Assembly (NCBI GenBank): GCA_045599385.1
Contig: JAZRVW010000054.1
Location: forward strand, 1-13,279
DNA: 13,279 nt
From: F23-B02 sp045599385
Lineage (GTDB): Bacteria; Bacillota; Clostridia; Oscillospirales; Oscillospiraceae
Direction of reading: 5' to 3'
Positions 5,928 to 10,900 of the stretch are shown here, piece after piece. The first letter of the stretch is position 1. Each line of letters opens with the position of its first letter. The translations under genes and the position numbers were made by a program. A model generated the notes under the pieces. It saw only the letters and a list, made by a program, of their open reading frames with translations. It searched no databases and had not been told where the DNA came from.

Positions 5928-7397
5928 TTATTCTATCGGAGGCAAATACAGGGAGTAGAAACAGGAAGAGAAATCGGAGGCGAACATCTGGTAAGTCGGG
6001 TCATCGTCAAAATATACGAAACCTGTTCCGTCATCAATGTAAACGGCATTTCCGCTGCAGCAGCTCGCATCTGTCACTCCCGGAATGACAAAGGCAACGT
6101 GATATGCGTCGCTGCCTCCCACGAAGTCGAAATATCCGTAGCTGACAACGCTCCAATATACATCGTCAACACCGTATTTTGCCGTGTCGGGATATTTCTC
6201 ATGGAAGTTGTCCAGCACAATGCTCTTGATTTCGTCGGCGGTGCGGCTGCCGTTGTCTGTATGGTGCAGCTTTGCCTCATCAAGCATACACAGGAAGTTA
6301 TCCTTTTCGTCCACCCATTCGTAATAATCTCTGTCGCTGTGAATGCAGTCAAAGTCAAAGGTGGAATTTCTTATCATCACGCGGCCGTCAGCATCGTACT
6401 CGTTGGTTTCAAATATTGCTTCCTGCTCTGTGCCGTCAGGCTGCACAGTGAACTGGTGATACTTCAGCAGTTTTCCCTGCTCATTGTACTCCTTCAGAAT
6501 GCGGAGCTCCTGATTGCCTGTGACCTTAATTTCAGTCAGCAATTCCTCTGAATCATCGCCGAAGGCGGCATAGCTGTATTCAGCGGTGCTTCCGTCAGAA
6601 AGGTATGTAACAAGGCTCACATTGCCCTTAGTGTTATAATCCACCTGCACAACAGGCGTATCCGACAGGGTTGAGCCAACGCCAACATTATTCATAATCG
6701 TAATATTGGTTTTATACCAAAGGGGTGCAACAACGCCGTAATAATACTCTGTATAGCTGTTATCATTACGGTTTTCTCTTGTCAGGAAGGTTCCTCTGGA
6801 CTCATTGTTGATTATAAGCTCAATCTCTGTGTTTCTTCCCTTGCTGTCATTGGTATAGGCAAATTCCACAGTGTCATTACCGGTGGTTCTCTTATAGTTC
6901 AGAAGATTGCCGGATTTGTCATAGGAGTAGGAATGCTGCTGACCGCCGGTTTCTTTGCTGACCAGCTTACCGTCTTCGTTATAATATGCCGAATCTCCGT
7001 TGCTGTGGATTATGCTGACAAGAGTGCCGTCCTTGCTGTATGTTCTGTCAGCAACGTCCGTAATACGACCCGTTTCGTCATAGCTTACTGTGCGAATTAT
7101 ATTTCCGTTATCGTCGTAAATATATGCAGTCTCGCGGAAGCCGTTACGCAGACTTAACACCAGATTATTGTTTTCATCATACACGTATTCATTTGTATAA
7201 CGCCACATTCCCCTGCTGTCAAAAGCATAGCTTCTGGACAGGACATAGGGGTCTTTGTTTTTTTCCGACGCCACTGTTTTGTTTCCGTCTTTTCCGACGT
7301 TGCCGCCGTTGTCATCCGATGCGGTCTGGTTGCCACAGGCGCAGAGAAGGCAGGTCAGCATACAGCAGAGCAGCAACAATGCAAGAATTTTTTTCAT
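5928..7397 (-). CDS. lipoprotein with RHS/YD-like repeats, function unknown
   Basis: The 489-residue protein starts with a lipoprotein signal peptide (MKKILALLLLCCMLTCLLCAC, lipidated Cys at position 21) and a Gly/Asp/Asn/Lys-rich linker. From about residue 50 to 350 come irregular YD-like repeats, seen as YVYDENNNLV, YIYDDNGNII, YDETGRITD, YNEDGKLVS, YSYDKSGNLL, YNTKGNVSLV, YNEQGKLLKY and YDADGRVMI. Such repeats form beta-strand shells or sheets in RHS proteins. The C-terminal 120 residues (DEIKSIVLDNFHEKYPD onward) hold no toxin or enzyme motif I recognise. The frame opens two codons earlier at 7403, but GGAG sits only 2 nt from that ATG and 8 nt from the ATG at 7397, which I prefer. It should sit on the outer face of the membrane, with its own promoter and terminator. 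A carbohydrate-binding or polymorphic surface role is possible but unsupported. Confidence 0.8.
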   Translation of the reverse strand: MKKILALLLLCCMLTCLLCACGNQTASDDNGGNVGKDGNKTVASEKNKDPYVLSRSYAFDSRGMWRYTNEYVYDENNNLVLSLRNGFRETAYIYDDNGNIIRTVSYDETGRITDVADRTYSKDGTLVSIIHSNGDSAYYNEDGKLVSKETGGQQHSYSYDKSGNLLNYKRTTGNDTVEFAYTNDSKGRNTEIELIINNESRGTFLTRENRNDNSYTEYYYGVVAPLWYKTNITIMNNVGVGSTLSDTPVVQVDYNTKGNVSLVTYLSDGSTAEYSYAAFGDDSEELLTEIKVTGNQELRILKEYNEQGKLLKYHQFTVQPDGTEQEAIFETNEYDADGRVMIRNSTFDFDCIHSDRDYYEWVDEKDNFLCMLDEAKLHHTDNGSRTADEIKSIVLDNFHEKYPDTAKYGVDDVYWSVVSYGYFDFVGGSDAYHVAFVIPGVTDASCCSGNAVYIDDGTGFVYFDDDPTYQMFASDFSSCFYSLYLPPIE

Positions 7398-7434
7398 ATT
7401 CATTTCTCCAGATTATAATAAGTAGATGATAAAT

Positions 7435-7463
7435 ATTATATATTTCCAAGACGGAAAATGCAA
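7435..7463 (-). promoter_or_regulatory. promoter of the YD-repeat lipoprotein gene
   Basis: On the minus strand TTGCAT (7463-7458), a 17-nt spacer and a perfect TATAAT (7440-7435) predict a start near 7428 and a leader of about 30 nt. A second TATAAT at 7417-7412 lacks a matching -35. The promoter begins just after the hypA terminator. Confidence 0.6.
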
Positions 7464-7471
7464 CATAAAAC

Positions 7472-7498
7472 AAGCCCTGACGACTTTCGTCAGGGCTT
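7472..7498 (-). terminator. terminator of hypA
   Basis: A 12-bp perfect inverted repeat (AAGCCCTGACGA / TCGTCAGGGCTT) with a 3-nt loop is followed on the minus strand by TGTTTTATG. It lies 17 nt after the hypA stop and resembles the hairpin at 5894-5919 in sequence. Confidence 0.75.
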
Positions 7499-7514
7499 AT
7501 CCTATTTTCAGAGA

Positions 7515-7859
7515 CTACATTGCCTCTATTTCCTTGATTACGTACTCATTGCCCTGAATGAGATAGGTATCTTCACTCTTGCAGTAGGGGCAAATCTTTG
7601 CGTATTTCAGGGTTTCGTAAGTCTTTCCGCAATTTTCGCAGTAGGTAACGGCTTCGATTTTCTCGACCTTCATCTCAGTATCAGCAAGATACTTGGTCTT
7701 TTTTCTTGCCCAATTCCAGAAGTCAACGATGTACTCGGGAACTATGCCGGAAACCTCACCTATCTGCAGGGTGACGGTGGCAACAACGCTGAGGTTATTC
7801 TCCTCAACAAGCTTTTCCACTTCGTCTATTACGTAATTAACTGTTCCAAGCTCATGCAT
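7515..7859 (-). CDS. hypA: HypA-type nickel metallochaperone
   Basis: The 114-residue protein matches HypA/HybF in length and layout. These proteins deliver nickel with HypB to [NiFe]-hydrogenase large subunits, and in some bacteria to urease. The N-terminal MHE nickel site is intact (MHELGTVNYVIDEV), and a zinc ribbon is formed by C74/C77 and C90/C93 (YCENCG, CPYC). IGEVSGIVPEYIVDFW (33-48) is the conserved core. The start has GGAGG 8 nt upstream. It lies 62 bp after the large oxidoreductase gene on the same strand with no promoter visible between them, so they are probably co-transcribed, though a hairpin separates them. No hydrogenase subunit, HypB or other nickel enzyme is seen here, so its client must be elsewhere, or the protein has been adapted to another role. 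Confidence 0.9.
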   Translation of the reverse strand: MHELGTVNYVIDEVEKLVEENNLSVVATVTLQIGEVSGIVPEYIVDFWNWARKKTKYLADTEMKVEKIEAVTYCENCGKTYETLKYAKICPYCKSEDTYLIQGNEYVIKEIEAM

Positions 7860-7878
7860 GGATTTTTCCTCCGGGGAT

Positions 7879-7911
7879 ATAAGCGCTGGCTGAAAAACAG
7901 TCAGCGCTTAT
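7879..7911 (-). terminator. intra-operon hairpin between the oxidoreductase gene and hypA
   Basis: The sequence around TAAGCGCTG (7880-7888) and CAGCGCTTA (7902-7910) forms a stem of about 14 bp with one G-T pair and a five-base loop. On the minus strand it is followed by TATCCCCGGAGG, the hypA ribosome binding site, rather than a U-tract. It is therefore better read as a partial terminator, RNA-processing or mRNA-stability element than as a full stop. Confidence 0.55.
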
Positions 7912-7921
7912 TTAATTGAAA

Positions 7922-10594
7922 TTACTTACCGAGCTTTGCCTTGATGTCCTTGATGGCGATCTTGCCTGCGCGCTTTACCATGTAAGGTACGATGCCGCCG
8001 AACTTGCCTTCGGAGGTGCGCATGATGTGACCATCGGGAATATCACGGCTCAGGTGGATTGCATCAAATTCGCAGCGGGTGGTGCAGAGGCCGCAGCCGG
8101 TGCAGCGGTTGGTGTCAACTATAGTTGCGCCGCAGCCGAGGCAGCGGGAAGCTTCCTTCTTGACCTGCTCTTCGGTGAAGGTAAGGCGGTCGTCCTTCAT
8201 GGTCTTTGCCTTCTTGAGATCCTTGCCGGGAACCTGACGGCCGGGCTTGTCGAAGCTCTCAATGCCGAGGACGATATCCTGCTTGTTGAGCTCGATGAAG
8301 TCGCGGCGGTTACGTGCAAGGGTGAGGCTCTGGCCGGGATGTACGTAGCGGTGCAGGGACTCAGCTGCTTCCTTACCTGCAGCGATAGCATCAATTGCGA
8401 ACTTGGGACCGGTGAGGCAGTCGCCGCCGACGAACACGTCGGGCTGTGCGGTCTGGAGGGTGAAGCCGTCAGCAACAGCCTTGCCCTTTGCGTCCTTCTC
8501 CATTGCGCCGGTATCCAGCTCGCCCCAGTCGATCTGCTGGCCGATTGCTGCGATAACGTTGTTGAACTTGTATTCGCCCTTGTCAGTCTTCAGGCCGACA
8601 ACCTTGCCGTCCTTGCCCATGATTTCAACGGGCTTGTTCTCGAATACGAACTTGACGCCCTCTTCCTTTGCCTCTGCAACTTCTGCGGGGTCAGCGGGCA
8701 TATCTGATTCCTTGCGGCGGTAAACGACGGTTACGTCTGCGCCGAGGCGGAGTGCGGTACGTGCAACGTCCATTGCAACATTGCCGCCGCCGATAACTGC
8801 GACCTTCTTGCCGAGCTTGACTTCGTTGCCGAGGTTAACTTCACGCAGGAAGTCGACGCCGCCGAGAACGCCTGCAAGGTCTTCGCCCTCAACGCCGAGC
8901 TTTGCGCTCTTCTGTGCGCCGATTGCCACATAGAAGCCCTTGTAGCCCTGCTTGCGCAGATCATCAAGGGTGATGTCCTTACCGACTTCAACGCCCATCT
9001 TGAACTTGACGCCCATCTTCTTCAGAACGTCGATTTCAGCCTTGACAACGTTCTTCTCAAGACGGAAGGAAGGAATACCGAGGGTCATCATGCCGCCGGG
9101 AACCTTGTTCTTATCATAAACTACCACGGGGTAGCCCATCTTTGCGAGGTAGAATGCACAGCTCAGACCGGAGGGACCTGCACCGATAACTGCGATCTTC
9201 TCCTCATAGTCTTCCTTGGAGAGTCTTCTGGTGCGGCGGTCGGGAATGTAGCGCTCCTTCTCATTCAGTTCCTGAGCAGCGATGAACTTCTTGATTTCGT
9301 CGATAGCAACAGGCTGGTCAACGGTGCCGCGGGTGCAGGCGTCTTCGCAGCGGCGGGTGCAGATGCTGCCGCAGATTGCGGGGAAGGGGTTATCCTGCTT
9401 GATGAGAGCAAGAGCATCGCGGTAGCGGCCTTCTGCTGCCATCTTGATGTAGCCCTGAACAGCGATGTGTGCGGGGCATGCGGTCTTACAGGGAGCTGTA
9501 CCGGTGTCGTAGCAGTTGATCTGATTCTTGTTCTTGTAATCTTCTTCCCACATGTGCTTGCCCCACTTGGTGTCTGCGGGGTTGGGGAACTTGGGATATT
9601 CAATGGGACCGGACTTGGTGCAGAGCTTCTGACCGAGCTTTGCAGCACCTGCGGGGCAGACTTCAACACACTTGCCGCAGGCTACGCACTTCTCGGTTTC
9701 GACATGTGCGCGGTAAGCAGATGCGGAAAGGTTGGGGGTGTTGAACAGCTGGCTGGTACGCAGAGCGTAGCAGACACCGAGAGCGCAGTTGCAGATTGCA
9801 AAAATCTTGCCTTCGCCGTCGATGTTGGTGATCTGGTGTACGTAGCCCTCTTCCTCTGCGCGCTGCAGAACTTCCATAACCTGCTCGTAGGAAGCATTGG
9901 AGATGCCGTCCTTGCCGGTTTCGTCGCAGTAACGTGCGCAGTCGCCGACAGCGATGCACCAGTACTCAGGCATATCGCCGGAGCCGCGGCCATTGAAGGA
10001 TTCAACAGTACGGCAGGAGCAGCGGCCGATTGCATAGTAGTCATACTTCTTCAGCCAGTGGGACAGATGCTCAACGGAAACGGACTTGCTTTCGTGGGCA
10101 ATTGCCTTCTCGACGGGGATAACGTGCATGCCGATGCCGGAGCCGCCGGGAGGTACCAGCTGGGTAATGCCTTCCAGGGGAAGACGTGCCATGTTGTTGA
10201 AGAATTCGGTAACTTCGGGATACTTCTCGATCTGCTTCTGCTTCATGTTCAGGAACTCTGCTGCGCCGGGAACGAAGCGGGGCAGAATGTACTGCTTGGT
10301 GTGAGTATCATTCTCCCAGTTGTACTCGATGATGCCGATTTCGCTCATTTCCTGCATCTTTGCATCGAGCTTGCTCTTTTCCCAACCGGTCTTCTTGACC
10401 ATCTCGTCGAGGGTCACGGGAACGCGGTTCTTGGGCATCTTGAGCGCGATGTCGACCATGTCGTCATCAAGGATGTTGCACAGGCCCCAGAATTCGGGAT
10501 CTGCTTCAGTGATCTTCTCGATGCCGAGCATCTGTGCGGCACGGTCAGTCATCTTTTTGCCGAGTTTGAATAGGTTCTCTTTGTTGGTTACCAT
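7922..10594 (-). CDS. multi-[4Fe-4S] FAD-dependent NAD(P) oxidoreductase, GltD/NfnB-like fusion (paralogue A)
   Basis: The 890-residue soluble protein is a modular electron-transfer enzyme. Residues about 55-92 look like a winged helix (VTLDEMVKKTGWEKSKLDAK). A Cys-rich domain follows (C192, C194, C213, C219, C223, C268, C270, C275), then a ferredoxin motif C303/C306/C309/C313. From 360 it is like GltD, NfnB and dihydropyrimidine dehydrogenase: C369, C373, C408, C412, C416 and C420 for two [4Fe-4S] clusters, FAD loop GAGPSG (471-476), NAD(P) loop GGGNVA (602-607), YRRKESDMPA (625-634, arginines suiting NADPH) and FVGGDC (721-726). A C-terminal ferredoxin-like unit has C818/C821 and C831/C834/C837/C841. 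The ATG has GGAG 6 nt upstream. No glutaminase or glutamate synthase large subunit is nearby, so glutamate synthesis is not implied. The reaction and partners are unknown; hypA lies downstream and a paralogue is divergent. Confidence 0.88.
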   Translation of the reverse strand: MVTNKENLFKLGKKMTDRAAQMLGIEKITEADPEFWGLCNILDDDMVDIALKMPKNRVPVTLDEMVKKTGWEKSKLDAKMQEMSEIGIIEYNWENDTHTKQYILPRFVPGAAEFLNMKQKQIEKYPEVTEFFNNMARLPLEGITQLVPPGGSGIGMHVIPVEKAIAHESKSVSVEHLSHWLKKYDYYAIGRCSCRTVESFNGRGSGDMPEYWCIAVGDCARYCDETGKDGISNASYEQVMEVLQRAEEEGYVHQITNIDGEGKIFAICNCALGVCYALRTSQLFNTPNLSASAYRAHVETEKCVACGKCVEVCPAGAAKLGQKLCTKSGPIEYPKFPNPADTKWGKHMWEEDYKNKNQINCYDTGTAPCKTACPAHIAVQGYIKMAAEGRYRDALALIKQDNPFPAICGSICTRRCEDACTRGTVDQPVAIDEIKKFIAAQELNEKERYIPDRRTRRLSKEDYEEKIAVIGAGPSGLSCAFYLAKMGYPVVVYDKNKVPGGMMTLGIPSFRLEKNVVKAEIDVLKKMGVKFKMGVEVGKDITLDDLRKQGYKGFYVAIGAQKSAKLGVEGEDLAGVLGGVDFLREVNLGNEVKLGKKVAVIGGGNVAMDVARTALRLGADVTVVYRRKESDMPADPAEVAEAKEEGVKFVFENKPVEIMGKDGKVVGLKTDKGEYKFNNVIAAIGQQIDWGELDTGAMEKDAKGKAVADGFTLQTAQPDVFVGGDCLTGPKFAIDAIAAGKEAAESLHRYVHPGQSLTLARNRRDFIELNKQDIVLGIESFDKPGRQVPGKDLKKAKTMKDDRLTFTEEQVKKEASRCLGCGATIVDTNRCTGCGLCTTRCEFDAIHLSRDIPDGHIMRTSEGKFGGIVPYMVKRAGKIAIKDIKAKLGK

Positions 10595-10650
10595 TATGTA
10601 CTCCTTTCAAATGTATATAAAATTACATTTTTTATTTTATACCAAGTTTG

Positions 10651-10678
10651 AGTATACCATATAAAAAATAAAATTCAA
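10651..10678 (-). promoter_or_regulatory. putative promoter of oxidoreductase A and hypA
   Basis: On the minus strand TTGAAT (10678-10673), a 16-nt spacer and TATACT (10656-10651) predict a start near 10644 and a leader of about 50 nt ending in AAAGGAGTACATA before the ATG. Confidence 0.5.
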
Positions 10679-10683
10679 TATGC

Positions 10684-10708
10684 AAAAACTACACATTGTG
10701 TGTTTTTT
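10684..10708. promoter_or_regulatory. imperfect palindrome in the divergent intergenic region
   Basis: ACACATTGTGT (10691-10701) is a perfect 11-bp palindrome. It extends, past two mismatched positions on each side, into A5 on the left and T5 on the right (10684-10708). It lies just upstream of the -35 of the minus-strand gene, between the two paralogues, where a repressor or activator of both could bind. The 306-bp gap 10595-10900 otherwise holds two promoters and AT-rich DNA, with no gene or riboswitch recognised. Confidence 0.35.
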
Positions 10709-10828
10709 AACTGTTTTTCTACATATTTTATCTACGCAGGCTGTCACAATTTACTGTGCAATATGTATATTATCTTATATCCGCTTTTGCCATAAATGAC
10801 GAAACGTTTTTCCCGTCTCATCTTCCGA

Positions 10829-10856
10829 TTGATTTTATGATGAGCGATGATATAAT
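10829..10856 (+). promoter_or_regulatory. promoter of oxidoreductase B
   Basis: TTGATT (10829-10834), a 16-nt spacer and TATAAT (10851-10856) predict a start near 10863 and a leader of about 38 nt. A second overlapping TATAAT lies at 10857-10862. The ribosome binding site AAAGGAG (10886-10892) is 8 nt from the ATG. Confidence 0.65.
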
Positions 10857-10900
10857 TATAATAGTAAGTCAAAAAAATAACCAATAAAGGAGAATTGCAT

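Noticed and set aside
7916..8707. Plus-strand open frame of 263 codons opposite the C-terminal part of oxidoreductase A
   Set aside because: Composition artefact like the two above; no start signal and no recognisable domain.
9467..10573. Long plus-strand open frame (368 codons) antisense to oxidoreductase A
   Set aside because: Its translation is Ala/Val/Leu/Gly/Cys-rich low-grade sequence without motifs, it has no ribosome binding site, and it mirrors the codon bias of the real gene, whose Fe-S and FAD motifs are clear.
10741..10761. Direct repeat CTGTCACAA / CTGTGCAAT
   Set aside because: Only two imperfect short copies in AT-rich DNA; too weak to call an operator.
10595..10900. Rex-type redox operator (TTGTTAA-N4-TTAACAA) between the two oxidoreductase genes
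   Set aside because: Looked for because Rex often controls such genes in Clostridia. Only scattered half-matches such as TTTTTTAAC and GTCACAA were seen, none in a proper inverted arrangement.
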